Positions 34,933 to 48,053 of a stretch of DNA of 64,000 nt are shown here, in pieces (the first letter of the stretch is position 1; each line of letters begins with the position of its first letter). Under the pieces are notes generated by a model. It ran no database searches. It was not told the origin of the DNA and was given only the letters and a program-made list of their open reading frames with translations. Origin of the DNA: Annona cherimola. Its lineage: Eukaryota > Streptophyta > Magnoliopsida > Magnoliales > Annonaceae. The DNA lies in NCBI GenBank assembly GCA_030490835.1, contig CM059971.1, positions 126,016,564-126,080,563 of the forward strand, read 5' to 3'. Made by a program: the position numbers and the translations under genes.

Positions 34933-34970
34933 GTTTCTTCTTCTTCTTCTTCTTCTTCTCTCTCTCTCTC
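34933..34970 (-). promoter_or_regulatory. GAA/GA-repeat leader of the TAXIMIN gene
   Basis: On the coding strand this is a (GA)n run followed by (GAA)n, ending five bases before the start codon. Purine-rich repeats are common in plant 5' leaders. It may vary in length between individuals. Confidence 0.5.
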
Positions 34971-35069
34971 TTCTCGATCGCAATCTGTCGTTTGAGGTGA
35001 TGCGAGGATTGAATGATTGTTGATTGCAACCCTTTTATTCAGAATTCGGAGGTTCGGAAGCCTCCCCAA

Positions 35070-35996
35070 TTTCTATTGTGGGAGTAGAAACGTTGGCACC
35101 CCTTGCCTGCTTTACCAAAATACCTTTCAAAATGGGATTGTTTAGACTTTAGAGAGCTAGGATGAAAAGAAAATCTTTAAAATAAATAAAAAAGGGAAAT
35201 GATGTATTCATACACCACGAAAACAACGTAGACGAATTTTAAGATAAGTACAAATACATTTGATCTATTTTTTTTTTTTCAAAAAAAAAAATGTATATCT
35301 AGGGTAAAGGTAATAGATTTCAAGAGGAGAATATTTTCTTAAATTTTCACAGCCAATGTATTTTCTGCTAACCAAAGAAAAAAAGAAGGTGACGACGGGG
35401 ATAAAGAGGTGATTTGTGTGGGAGAGTGGTGGTGGTCATGACAGGCGGCCGATATGGAGAAATCCTTATCGTATGCACCCTGACCTTCTTAAAATGTTAC
35501 TGATTTTTAAAAATTAAAAATAAATATTTAAAATAATTCAAAAATAGTAACAATTTATAAATATGTTAAATACTTTTATATTAATAATTTTATAATATGG
35601 AGTCGGACCAGGTTTTAGGTTGGAAAAACGTTGATATTTTTGAAGTCGAATTCATTCCTTTCAAAGTCAGAACACCAACCAAAGCCGCGTGGACCGAAAC
35701 CGAGTTACAAGAGGAAGCGCGTAGGGCTTGGGCTGGAATGGGAATCCAGTCAAACGCACGACTTCGCAGATTGTAATAATGCACGGTAACTTAAGCCGGT
35801 ATCAAATCATTAGAATTCTGGCTAATGCTATTCATGCCGGAATCAGATCAGCAGAATTCAGGCTAATCATTATCCCTTTAGAATATTTCCTTGCATTTCT
35901 CTGTTTAATATTTCGATTGTGAGTGATGGGAGGTCAGGGTGGCAGAGGCATTTGCCTTGTTAACCCTCCCCTTCCTCCATTCCCTAGTCACGACTG
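35070..35996. other. Intergenic, TAXIMIN upstream region
   Basis: Should include the TAXIMIN promoter in its first few hundred bases. Open frames at 35590-35784 and 35728-35922 overlap on opposite strands and match no family. No transposon was delimited. Confidence 0.3.
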
Positions 35997-36553
35997 TAGG
36001 GGTGAGAATCGGGGCGGGTCAACCCGTGACCCACTCCACCCCTGTTTAATACCGGGGTGGGGTCGGGATTGTGTACCCGGCGGGGCGGGTCGGGATTTTT
36101 GATGATTTTAAAGAAATGCGGGTCGGGGCAAAATTCGGATTTTACAGGGTGGCGGGGCGGGTCGAGGCGGACCTACATGCTGACCCGTTTTATGATATTT
36201 TACGTTAAAAAGAAAAACCTCGTTCAATGCTAATATTCATGTTTTATTTAATTATTTATATTTACTTTGACTGATTAATAATAGATTCAAGCATATGATA
36301 GTTAAATTTAATATAAATTTGTCTTTATACTTGATAGTTTTATAAATTTTTAAAAACTTCTTACTTGACCCGCAGTTTTTTACCCGACCCGTTGACCCGA
36401 TACCGACCCGAATTTTGTCCCGAGACCTTGTAGAAAAAAGTAAAGGTCAAACCGACCTTGTCCCGACCCGGTATAAAATAAGGGTCAAACAAGATTTTTG
36501 AAAATGAGGGTCAGGGTTGGGCACACCCTGACCCGCCCCGATTCCCACCCCTA
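35997..36553 (-). mobile_element. hAT-type non-autonomous element, copy 2
   Basis: A 557 bp element related to 22166-22657 but in reverse orientation. It begins TAGGGGTGAGAATCGGGGCG and ends GCCCCGATTCCCACCCCTA. The flanks GTCACGACTG (35987-35996) and GTCACGAGTG (36554-36563) match over 10 bases with one mismatch, slightly longer than the usual 8 bp of hAT. No open frame of note. Confidence 0.7.
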
Positions 36554-38690
36554 GTCACGAGTGATACGATGCAAAAATGCTTCAATGGTGTTGTGACATC
36601 AGTATATTTCATTATGTCACTTCTGTTTCTGGCCTAACTTGATTAATTAAAATCTAATTTGCTGAACCCATTTAAAATCATTATTAACAAAATAGTAAAA
36701 TAGGTTGATTTATATATTAATTTCAAAACTGGATATCCAAAATGTAAACTCTCTAAGACATAATTACTTCATAAATTGTTATTATTTCTAATCCTACTAC
36801 GCATGTGTCAAGACCTTCCATAATTTATACATGATTAGGCACATATTTAAGTAAGTAGGTTCATTCAAGAATTTAATTGAAACAAATCATCTTAAATATA
36901 ATGAATAGATTAGATTTTAAGCATTACAAGGGATCCAATCTGAACCCAAGACACACTAGCTAGAAAATAAAAGGAAACAACTCCATTGATGTGCAAAATG
37001 AATATAAAGGCCTACTTATTCATAATTGAGGAACTAACGCGAAAATCCATATTTCAAATTGCCCTGAGATAGTCTTGATTGAAAAAGATGTCACTTAAAA
37101 GACTATTTTAAAGAACTGATTTGGAATTGAAATTAGAACTGATCCAATTTTTAAAACTAGAACATAGTAGACTTAAAATCAATTCGACCTAAAATAAAGT
37201 AAATTGAGAGTTTTTGAGAATAAAGTCTGAGTAGAATCACCCGAAACAAAATTATCCAACCCAAGTTGCACTCTAGTTATTGCTTTTATTTTCAGCAGTT
37301 TATGTTTTTTCTTGACAATTTTGACCTTATTTGTAATAACATTATTTTTCACCGGAGATGTGACCAGGTTGGCTCATGTGTGCTTATATTAGGATGTGGC
37401 CCTGTTGCCCCCGTAATTCGCAATTAAGAAGACAAAAGGTTATTGTTCAAAAAAAAAAAAAAAGGAAGAATATAAAAGGCTATATCGTAATTTAATTACC
37501 AATGAAGGAACCCACGTCGCCCATGGAAGGCACACAAAATTAATAAAATCACTTTACTTGAGTGATTTGATGAATTGCTAGTTAAAGTGAGATTTAGGCG
37601 AAGGAGATGCTTGTTAACGACTCAATTAATCACTCCTCATAATTAAATTATTGTCGGGTTTGATTCCTATATTTCAAGCTCACCCTCGAATTTGACAGTA
37701 GCATCATGTAGCAAATGGGTTAAATGGCTGTATATTTCAAACTCACTACCAAATTTGACAGCAGCATCATGTAGCAAACTTTATAACCCACCCAATATTA
37801 GTCAGTGCCTTTATTTTCTACCCATCATCATGGTTAGTAGCGATTTCGCCTTTATTTTACTATTGCTATTTATTACCGATATCGTCATTGCATCATTTTG
37901 AATATTATTGATCACTTATGAATCTTGTTAGATTTTTAACTATCAACTTTGTATCATGTAAAATTTACCAATTCACTTATTACATTATATTTTATTCGAG
38001 ATATTTTCAAATATTTCCGTAAAGTTTGACCAATATTGCATCTGTATTCCAACGTTTGTGCATCCACATTCCTAAGTTTGTTGATATTACAAATATACCC
38101 ATAAGAATTTTCTATAAAATAATGATAATATCCTTTAAGTGAAGTGACACACTTGCGATTTTTCAAATATTATAAATATATTTCTTATTTTATTATTTTA
38201 GATATTTTTACATATATTATTCTTTTAGATTTTTTTTGCAAATATGCTTATAATATTTGCAAAAATTATAAGTGTATGACTTGATTTAGAGGACATTATT
38301 ATAATTTTATAAAAATTATAATAGTATTCTAACGAAAAGGACACGTTTACAATTTTATATAAACTTTGTGAGCATATTTTCAATTTCGTTAAATTTGGAG
38401 ACATGGATGCAATTGGTCAATTTTTATAAGCATATTTGCAAAAAAATTATTTTATTTTAGTAATCGACTAATTTCATGCACATTTATTTACCGGCATGAC
38501 GTGAATCAAAAATATTTATTTGTTCACGGCTTAAATGAGATAAGGATGGGATGAGAACGTAGGACAAAAAAAGTGTAGTTGTGTATTGCAAATGAGAAAA
38601 AAAGCGTATTGAGATTGAAAAAATTGTATTTTAAATGAAAAAATGAATCATTATTTTTTAAATAGAAAAAATGTTATTAAGAAATGTGAG
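36554..38690. other. AT-rich intergenic DNA, no gene recognised
   Basis: No coding or transposon structure could be supported. A short near-duplicate phrase around AATTTGACAGTAGCATCATG occurs at 37690 and again at about 37750, a small direct duplication of about 60 bp spacing. Confidence 0.3.
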
Positions 38691-39167
38691 ATTCTAGTTC
38701 ATCTTAATTTCATTTTTATCCTCTTCCAACCCAAGTGCTTTTACAATAACATTAAAGTACCGTAATTCAATTTAGAATAAGAGGACCCACGTCATCGACC
38801 AACCATGTAGAAATCAGTAGCACTGGTATTCGTGGGCTACGGTTGTATACTCCCGGTTCTACTATTTTTGGATATTTTTATTTTTAAAAAATTTTTAAAA
38901 ATCAGTGTCATTTTAGTAATTTAAATTACTAAAATGTCATTATTTTTTAAAATGCAAAAAAATCTAAAAATCTTCGAAAATGATAAAAATTGATACATAT
39001 GTTAAATACACTTAAATTAATAGTTTGATAAAAAAAATTTAAAAAAATATGTGTATGCAACCGAGAGCATTGAAGCTTAATGCTCTTAGAAGCATAGAAT
39101 TGGACTCGACTTTCCCTTATCATCTACACTTTACTCGTATTAACTAATGAGTTGTTATCCTTTTTTC

Positions 39168-39434
39168 CTATTTATTAGTTTTCTTTTCTTTTCTTTTCGG
39201 TTTTAACAAAGTCATGATGCCGCCGAATATAAATATCCATCCAACGGATCCATAATAGGCTTCCAAGTTCGAATAAATGCAGAGCCCAATTGCATCCACA
39301 ATAGCCTTTTTATTTTGATTAGTATTTGGGCTTATTGAACTCTTTGCAACTAAGGTACTCGATCTGGGCCTCGATAAGGCCTCTGCCATCTTCAAAAATG
39401 CTGAGATGCGTTTGGACTTTGGATTCGGACGCAT
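39168..39434 (-). pseudogene. Unrecognised open frame in duplicated unit, copy 1
   Basis: Up to 88 codons on the minus strand, with a shared core that runs MAEALSRPRSSTLVAKSS and continues with GLCIYSNLEAYYGSVGW. I do not recognise the family. The second tandem unit has the matching frame, open through the same core. It looks like a relic of one exon; no splice partners or upstream exon were found. Whether it was ever a gene is unclear. Confidence 0.3.
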
Positions 39435-42047
39435 AAAGGGAAGAAGGATTAGCTACTGTAGGGGTGCAAATTAGATAGAGTATTTATGGGGAGCCCAATT
39501 ATATGCACCTGGGTGTATTTTACTTATTTTTTTATTTTTAAAAATTTTTTAAAAATTAATTAAAATCTCCAAAAATGATAAAAATTGATGTATATGTTAA
39601 ATACACTTAAATTAACAGTTATGTATAAAAATTTCAAAAAAATTAGAAAAGGGTATTTGCACCCGGCCAGGTGCATACAACTGGACTCCTTTATAGGGTT
39701 GACCTATTAGATACCTTAAAATAGGTATGATATATTCCTATTTTTATACTCATAGGATAGGGAAAATTTTAAGTAAAAAAACTATTTTGCTCAATTAGGA
39801 TAGGGTAGGGTAGATTCTAAGGTCCAATTACTTGAAAATGACCCAAATTAATAATATATGTTTAATATACGTTTTATGACATGTTTTTTATATTGAAAGA
39901 TATTAAGGCCTTGCGGGTAGTGGATTTGATATTGGAGTCATCTTCAAGCATTTACTTGATCCAAATACAAACACTCATGTGCATTATTTACTTGTGGATT
40001 CATCCTGATTATCAATTTCATTCATGTTTAGAAAAATCAAATGGATATAATTCCAATTTCAGTGATGAATGGGATTTTTATTTCTTTTTGTAGATAATTA
40101 TTATTTTTATGAATTTACAAATGAAAGTGCGAAATAGATTAATGCAATTATTATTTATGGGTGTATAATTCACTTGCATTTGAAGTTGACAGAAATCAAA
40201 TGACAGAGCTGTTGTGGTATCTTCCACCAAACGATCTAATGATTAACATCACGCAGATAGACAACCCAATGATAGATATTTCAAGTTGAGTCGTCTACGA
40301 TTTTATATTTATCTTCATCGCTTGTTTGTGAATGAAGTTGGATGAATACGATAGAGACATTATATCTTCAGACAACCTAGTGTGAGACATTCGATGGTTA
40401 ATCAACTGATTGGTGGTTGTTTGATATATGTGCCATTGCATGGCATCCTGCTGAACAGCCAAATGTGAGACCTTTGATGGTGGGACGACCAACCATTAGT
40501 TATTTGGCCGTTTCCTAACTAACTGGTTAGTTATCTACCATTCATGGTGCAATCGAGATCGAGTTGTACCGTGTTTGGGTGAATCTAAACCCTAAGCCTA
40601 TTAAGTTTATATGAACCCAAATCCAAACCTTAATATTATGATTCAAGTTTAGATGGGGTTGATCTTGGTTTCAAGTTATTCTCAAACCAATAAAAGATGA
40701 AATTACTGATAGAAATAATAATTTTTTAGACATTATTTCATTAGCACATGAATAATTTACACGTGAGTATATTTATACGACCGATGATATCTTTGATTTT
40801 GATAAAAGTTAGTTTTTAATTAAATGATGATTCTAAATACAAAGAATGTAATGAATTAACATATAATAATCAAAGTAATATTATTAAAAATCGAAATAAG
40901 AAAAATAAATAAGATTAAGTAAAACTAATATATATCATAGTTAATTAGTATATATGTAATAGATTTAAAGAGTTGGTAGACTTATAATTATTTGCAAAAT
41001 AAAGTTAATGCGCATGTAATATATTCAACTTTTATTGACAAATGTATATAATAACGATTTATAATTTAATTAAGTTATGATTATATAAAATAAGTTTTAT
41101 CATAATTATAGTTGAAATACTTAATGTGTAAATAAATATAATTATTTTAATAAATTATGGAGCATATCAAGTTCGGTCCGAGTTGAAGTTTGGTACTAAG
41201 TTACACAAACCTGGTATTGGTTTTCGAGTTCAGACCAGGTCTGGTTTTGGTATCGAGTTAATAAATATCTACTACTGATTTTGGATTTTCTTGAGTTGAG
41301 TTGAAATCAGATCTAATTTGAAAATTTTCAAAAATAAAATCCAAACTCAATTTTGAAACCGAGTTGAGTGGGCTGATTCTAACCGACCCGGTACCAAGTT
41401 ACACCCCTATCTACCATTGAAGTTGTCTAATATTTAAGCCACTACGTGACATCCTTCAAGATGATCTAATGTGACACTATAATGGTGAAATTCTAGTTCA
41501 TCTTAATTTCATTTTTATCCTCTTCCAACCTAAGTGCTTTTACAATAACATTAAAGTATCGTAATTCAATTTGCAATAAGAGGACCCACGTCACCGACCA
41601 ACCGTTTAGAAATCAGTAGCACTAGTATCCCTGGGCTGCAGTTCTATACTCCCGGCTGCATGTACCCATTTTTTATATTTTTAAAATTTTTTTTACACAA
41701 CTGTTAATCTAAGTGTATTTAACATGTGTATTAATTTCTACCATTTTTGGAGATTTTTATTTTTTTTGAATTTTAAAAAATAAGTGGCATTTTAATAATT
41801 TAAATTTACTAAAATGCCACTGATTTTTTAAAATCCAAAAAAAATCTAAAAATCTCTGAAAATGATAAAAATTGATACATATGTTAAATACACTTAAATT
41901 AACAGTTTCATAAAGAAAATTAAAAAAAAAGTGCATGCACCCGAGAGCATTGAAGCTTAATGCTCTTGGAAGCGTAGAATTGGACTCCACTTTAACTTAT
42001 CATCTACACTTTACTTGTATTAACTAATGAGTTGTTATCCTTTTTTC

Positions 42048-42269
42048 CTATTTATTAGTTGTCTTTTCTTTTCTTTTCGGTTTTAACAAAGTCATGATGC
42101 CGCCGAATATAAATCTCCATCCAACGGATCCATAATAGGCTTCCAAGTTCGAATAAATGCAGAGCCCAATTGCATCCACATTAGCGTTTCTATTTTGATT
42201 AATATTTGGGCTTTTTGAACTCTTTGCAACTAAGGTACTCGATCTGGGCCTTGATAAGGCCTCTACCAT
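42048..42269 (-). pseudogene. Unrecognised open frame in duplicated unit, copy 2
   Basis: About 73 codons, colinear with 39168-39434 and sharing EALSRPRSSTLVAKSS and AIGLCIYSNLEAYYGSVGW. It differs by a handful of substitutions, and a small change upstream breaks the N-terminal extension seen in copy 1. Family unknown. Confidence 0.3.
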
Positions 42270-44363
42270 CTTCTAAAATGCTGAGATGCGTTTGGACTTT
42301 GGATTCGGACGCATAAAGGAAGAAGGATTAGCTATTGTTAGGGGTGCAAATTAGACAGGGTATTCATGGGGGAGCCCAGTTATATGTACCCGGCTCATTT
42401 TTATTTTATTTTATTTTTTTTGAAACTTTTTAAAAAGTATCAAAATTCTCCAAAAATGATAAAAATTGATGCGCATGTTAAATACACTTAAATTAACAAT
42501 TACGTATAAAAATTTCAAAAAATAAATAAATTAGAAAAGAATATTTGCACCCGGCCAAGTGTATACAACTGGGCTCCTTTATAGGGTTGACCTATTAAAT
42601 ATCTTAAAATAGGTACGATATGTTCCTATTTTTATACTCATAGGGTAGGGTAGATTTTAAGTAAAAAAAATATTTTGCTCAATTAGGATAGGGTAGGGTA
42701 GATTCTAAGGTCTAAGTACTTGAAATGACCCAAATTAATAATACATGTTTAATAAATATTTTATGGCATATCTTTTTATATTGAAAGATATTAAGGCCTT
42801 GCGGGTGGTAGATTTGATACTGGAGTCATCTTCAGGCATTTACTTGATCCAAATACAAACACTCATGTGCATTATTTACTTGTGGATTCATCCTGATTAT
42901 TAATTTCATTCATGTTTAGAAAAATTAAATGAATATAATTCTAATTTCGGTGATGAATGGGATTTTTATTTTTTTTGTAGATAATTATTATTTGTATGAG
43001 TTTATAAATGAAAGTGCTGAATAGATTAATGCAATTATTATTTATGGGTGTATAATTACTTGCATTTGAAGTTGACTGAAATCAAATGACAGAGCTGTTG
43101 TAGTATCTTCCACCAAACGATCTAATGATTAACATCTCGCAAATAGACAACCCAATGATAGATATTTCAAGTTGAGTCGTCTGACGATTTTATATTTATC
43201 TTCATCGCTTGTTTGTGAATGAAGTTGGATAAATATGATAGAGACATTACATCTTCAGACAACCTAGTGTGAGACATTCGATGGTTAATCAACTGATTGT
43301 TGGTTGTTTGATATATGTGCCATTGCATGGCATCCTGCTGAACAACCAAATGTGAGACATTTGATGGCGGTTATTTGGCGGTTTCCTAACTAATTGGTTA
43401 GTTATCTACCATTAATAGTGCAACCCGGATTGAGTTGTACCGTATTTTGGTGAATCCTAACCTTATGAGTTTGTATGAATCCAAACCCAAACCTTAATAT
43501 TAGAATTAGAGTTCAGATTGAGTTGGTCTTGGTTTTGAGTTATTCTCAAACCAATAAAAGATGAAATTACTGATAGAAATAACGATTTTTTAAATATTAT
43601 TGCATTAGCACATGAATAATTTACATGCGAATATATTTATATAACCAATAATATTTTTGATTTTGATGAAAGTTAGTCTTTTAATTAAACGATAGTTCTA
43701 AATACAATGAATTTACATATAATAATAAAAGTAATATTATTAAAAAATCAAGGTAAGAAAAATAAACAAGATTGCATAAAAGTGATGTGTATTGCAATTA
43801 ATTAGTATATATGTAATAGATTTAAAGAGTTGGTAGACTTATAATTATTCGCAAAATAAAGTTAATGCACATGTAATATATTCAACTTTTTTTGACAAAT
43901 GTATATAACATTTAGATTTTAGAAGAAACGTTTTATAATTTAATTAAGTTATGATTATATAAAATAAGTTTTATCATAATTGTAGTTGAAATACTTAATG
44001 CATAAATAAATATAATTATTTTAATAAATTATGGAGAATATCGGGTTTGGTCCGAGTTGAATTTTGATACCGAGTTGACACAAACCTGGTATTGGTTTTC
44101 GGGTTCAGACCAGGTCTGGTTTTGGTACCTGGTTGATACATATCCGGTATTGATTTTGGACTTTCTCAAGTCGAGTTGAAACTATATCTAATTTGAAAAT
44201 TTTCAAAAGTAAAATCCAAACACAGTTTTGAAACCAAGTCAAGTGGGCTGGTTTGAACCGATCCGGTTCCAAGTTGCACCCCTATCTGCCATTAAAGTTG
44301 TCTAATATTTGAGCTACTACGTGGCATCCTTCAAGATGATCTAATGTGAAGTGTCTAATGGTG

Positions 44364-45288
44364 GGATGACTGACTATTGGCCGTTAAAAAGTTTCAAATG
44401 TACTATCTACTTACTCATACTTGCACATAAAAATTCTATCTTCTTATGTGGATTGGCACACTGAAAGCCACTGACATACCATGGTAATAGCGTATCTAAT
44501 AGATGGTCATATTTACTTTTTTAAATTATAGAAAATGTACTAATAAGTTAAAGCTTACAACTTCGCACACACATCTCAATAGAAATAGCTTAAACTGATA
44601 ACTAAACACACACACACAACTTAAACTATAACTTAAATAGAAGTAGTTTCAAACTTGAAGTTCAACTTCTCATCAGAAATCACAGCTTCTGATAAAAACA
44701 CGACAGTATTCAGGAGGGGATGGCCACCATTGCTCTTCTTTATTATGGGGACCATGGTCTTCATGCTTTGAATCTATCTTTTCAATTTATTGTTCTCACA
44801 TTTAACAACCCACAATTGCGTCAGTAATGTGTTCCAATAATGTAATTCATAGGAGGTCAAAGGCGAGTCAAACCACTCGAAAAAATTACACTCACTTTAG
44901 GGTTATCCTGTAAAACACATTTATATAGTCCTATTTAGCGAGAATAAGCAGTTTCAAAAAATGTATTACATACCAAAAAGAAATTAATGGATTTCCAATA
45001 TTAAGTTATCTTCTGTGTTGTAGCAACATAACTAAAGTTGTGTGGTTGGAACAACTCACTCACAACTTTGATTCATGCATTCAATACATCTGATCCCCAT
45101 TAAACATGATATTTTTATTCATCACAATTTCATATTTGTATGGAAACATGTACGTTCCATTTTTTTTATCTTTTGCAATAACGGAATGACGAGGTGAAAA
45201 TCCAAAAATAAATAAATGTCAAAATTTTTCAAGCCTAAAACACATGAACAGCTCATAAATAAAATACGTATATAATTTAAAGACGCAT
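44364..45288. other. Intergenic, no gene recognised
   Basis: AT-rich sequence with a short (CA)n run near 44606. No transposon ends or coding signals could be supported. Confidence 0.3.
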
Positions 45289-45690
45289 GATCTTTTCAGA
45301 CCGGTCGAAAATCCGGTGATTTCCGACCGGTCCAAAATTTTATTTTTTTTATTTTTTTTTTGAAAAATAATTTTATAAACTTGTTAATCTAGTTATATTT
45401 ATTTTATAAACCAAGTTTTATCATTTTTGGATATATCTATATATTTATTTTTGATTTTTAAAAACAGGGGTATTTAAGTCATTTTAAGAATATTTAAAAT
45501 GACTTAAATACCCCTATTTTTAAAAATCCAAAATAAATATATATACATATCTAAAAATGATAAAACTTGGTTTATAAATTAAATATAACTAGATTAACAA
45601 GTTTATAAAATTATTTTTCAAAAAAAATTAAAAAAATATATTTTTGGACCGGTCGGAAATTACCGGATTTCCGACCGGTCTGAAAAGATC
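45289..45690. mobile_element. Near-perfect 402 bp fold-back (hairpin) element
   Basis: Starts GATCTTTTCAGACCGGTCG and ends CGACCGGTCTGAAAAGATC. The two halves pair along almost their whole length around a centre near 45490 (GTCATTTTAAGAATATTTA). Arms are about 200 bp with a few mismatches, so a transcript would form a long double-stranded RNA. It has no coding capacity. A degraded relative lies in TPT intron 4. Confidence 0.85.
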
Positions 45691-47205
45691 GGTCCTCTAA
45701 TTTAAATATACCAACCCATTAACAACTTAATAGCTTATAAGTCTTATATCATGTTTGGACATGTTTGTCTAGGTTATTGTTGTACTGACATATGATGCTC
45801 AAACATCCTACTTCGCTACATCATAATTTGCATTTAGTATGCAGACAGAGAATCTAAAGATCATGTGAAATAAAAGTGAATCTAAGTTTGATGTATTAGG
45901 CATGCTTCAAATGTGCCATGAAATCTAGTCTATCCTATAGGACTTATACACAATCGTCAACACTAAAAGCAGGAAAAAAACAAACCCAAAAAAAAAAAAA
46001 AAAATGCACATTAAAAGAAAGAATAAGCATGGTAAAAAATCACAAATAGTATGAGTTGGGACCTTCTAGAGAGGAGACGATCTTCAGGAGATCAACCTGT
46101 GGTGGATTCGAGAAGAAATGGGGAGAGATGGTATGGATCACTCCAACCCTTTCTCTTTTGTCATGTGGTTCAACAAAAAGACGGAGTTGGATTTTTTCTA
46201 CAGGAGAAGCCTTTGTAGTTAAAAAATCAAGAAGAGGAATTACACTCCTGAAATTTCAATACTTTTATATATCAGGTCCAAGACTCGTCTCTTATCCCTA
46301 CACGACCAACATTTTCAAGCGGACAGTCAAGAGAAGCTCCACGCAAATGTACAATAGGTGAATGGGTTCTTAGCTCAAGCAGGGCTATTTTATAAATTAT
46401 ATTATCATCATCTTGATTATAAATTTTTAAATAAGATTTATAATAAAATTATAATTTTCAAGTATGATATACCCTTACGTATATATAATAAGTTTTATTG
46501 TATAAAGTGAATAATGATAAAAAGCTTGTGTATATTCTCAAGAAATATCAACAACAGCGATGGGGAAAATTAAACTTTGTAGTGCCTATAAAAGCATTTC
46601 GGACTCTTATACTTTATTAGACTGGGAATATAATTCTATCAACAACCCGAATTAACACATTCTCCTGTTAACATTGGCTAATTTGTATTTTTATTTCTTC
46701 ATAAAATATAAGCTCAATCCTCAAAAAATTTTACGATGAAAATTACCTAAATAGCTCTAAAATTATTAATTTTTAAAATTCAGAAAATATATACACATGT
46801 TCAAAATATAAAATTGGATATGTGAATTAAATACACTTAAACCAATGTTTATATGAAAAAATAAAAAATGTTAAAAAAAAGACCTAGGTGCCCGTGCCAA
46901 CAAGAGCCCTTTAGAATAAATACGGAATTGTAGAACAATAAAAAAAATATTACTAGAAATTAAATTTAATGTAATTTGAACATAAAATTTTTGGGAAGTT
47001 AAAGATTGAACTTTCTCTAAACCGGTCGATGGACAGTAGTTGCACTTGGAGCGATCAAGAATGCTGAATATACCCATTTTGAGCAATAAGAGTCACACGT
47101 GTACCACGAAGTCACGTGAGTCTAACATGCGGTGTAGCAAGCGGAAGTCTCAATCTTGCATTATTGAAGGGCGAAGATAGTGGAAGAAGGCGGACACTAT
47201 GCTCC
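45691..47205. other. Intergenic, no gene recognised
   Basis: Includes the open frame 46056-46361, which has ordinary composition but resembles no family I know and has no intron or neighbour context. The rest is AT-rich. Confidence 0.3.
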
Positions 47206-47575
47206 CGAGAGTATACAGTGTTCAATGCTCCCGGTGCATATATCTATTTTTTTTATTTTTTAAATTTTTTTTTATAAAATTGTTAATCTAGGTGTATTTA
47301 ATATATATATATATATAATTTTTTACTATTTTTCGAGTATTTTAGATATTTATTTTGATTTTTGAAAATCAGTGGCATTTTAGGTAATTTAAAATTACTA
47401 AAATGCCACTTATTTTCGAAAATCAAAAATAAATATCTAAAATACTCCAAAAATAGTAAAAATTAATATAAATGTTAAATACACTTAGATTAATAATTTT
47501 ATAAAAAAATTCAAAAAATAAGTATATATACCTAAGAGCATTGAGCGTTGTACGCTCGTGGGAGCATACAAGCAG
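47206..47575. mobile_element. Fold-back element
   Basis: About 370 bp. The left end has GCTCCCGAGAGTATACAGTG and the right end TACGCTCGTGGGAGCATACA. At the centre is the palindrome CAGTGGCATTTTAGG / ACTAAAATGCCACT. The arms share GTTAATCTAGGTGTATTTAA and its complement. The same plan occurs at about 38840-39100, 41640-41990 and 60150-60420. Confidence 0.75.
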
Positions 47576-48053
47576 AACTTGAAGAAGGCGACATACAATC
47601 CATCAAATCTCCCACATGTGCTGTAATTTTCTGTGCATGGGCACGTTGCATCGCAGACAAAGACCACTTTGTCCTCCGCTCGGGTTGAACAAACCGTTTT
47701 GCGCGTCCCCTTGCTTACTCTGCCCGCCCTGGCTGCCCACACTTGGGCGGGCAAACAGATGCACAGGCTCTCCTTTTCCAAATTCTAGTCCAAAAACATA
47801 CATCTTGGGGTGAAGGAATCGACATTACCTCGCTGGCTCGCTCTCTGTGAAACTAATGCACGGTTTAGAAATAATAGCAGGCAAGAAACCATTTCTTAAC
47901 CAATTTTTTTAAAAAATAATTTAACATCTTAAATAATCAAATATATTTTTTTATTTTTATCCTTATATTTTACTTATTTTATTTCACAACTATTATATCT
48001 TTTATCACGTTATCTCCGCCATATAACATACGTTTTTTAAAATATATATATAT
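47576..48053. other. GC-richer island of unknown nature
   Basis: The part at 47580-47860 is notably GC-rich for this region and is open on both strands for 65-98 codons. One minus-strand reading gives a Gly/Gln-rich peptide with CLRCNVP. No family was recognised and no splice pattern was convincing. Confidence 0.25.

Larger units (their letters stand above)
38691..44363. repeat. Tandem duplication of a 2.8 kb unit
   Basis: Unit 1 is 38691-41489 and unit 2 is 41490 to about 44363, head to tail, colinear and roughly 90% alike by eye. Both start at ATTCTAGTTCATCTTAATTT and end shortly after TTCAAGATGATCTAATGTGA. Each contains two fold-back hairpins (near the start and just after the small open frame), a minus-strand open frame (39168-39434; 42048-42269) and an inner segment bounded by TAGGGGTGCAAATTAGA and TACACCCCTA. 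Unit 1 lacks about 76 bases of the left arm of the first hairpin that unit 2 keeps. Confidence 0.85.

Noticed and set aside
34929..35069. N-terminal extension of TAXIMIN to 80 residues
   Set aside because: The extra part is Glu/Arg low complexity from the GA-rich leader; family members start at MGECRPLG or close to it.
46056..46361. 101-codon frame
   Set aside because: No similarity recognised and no support from context.
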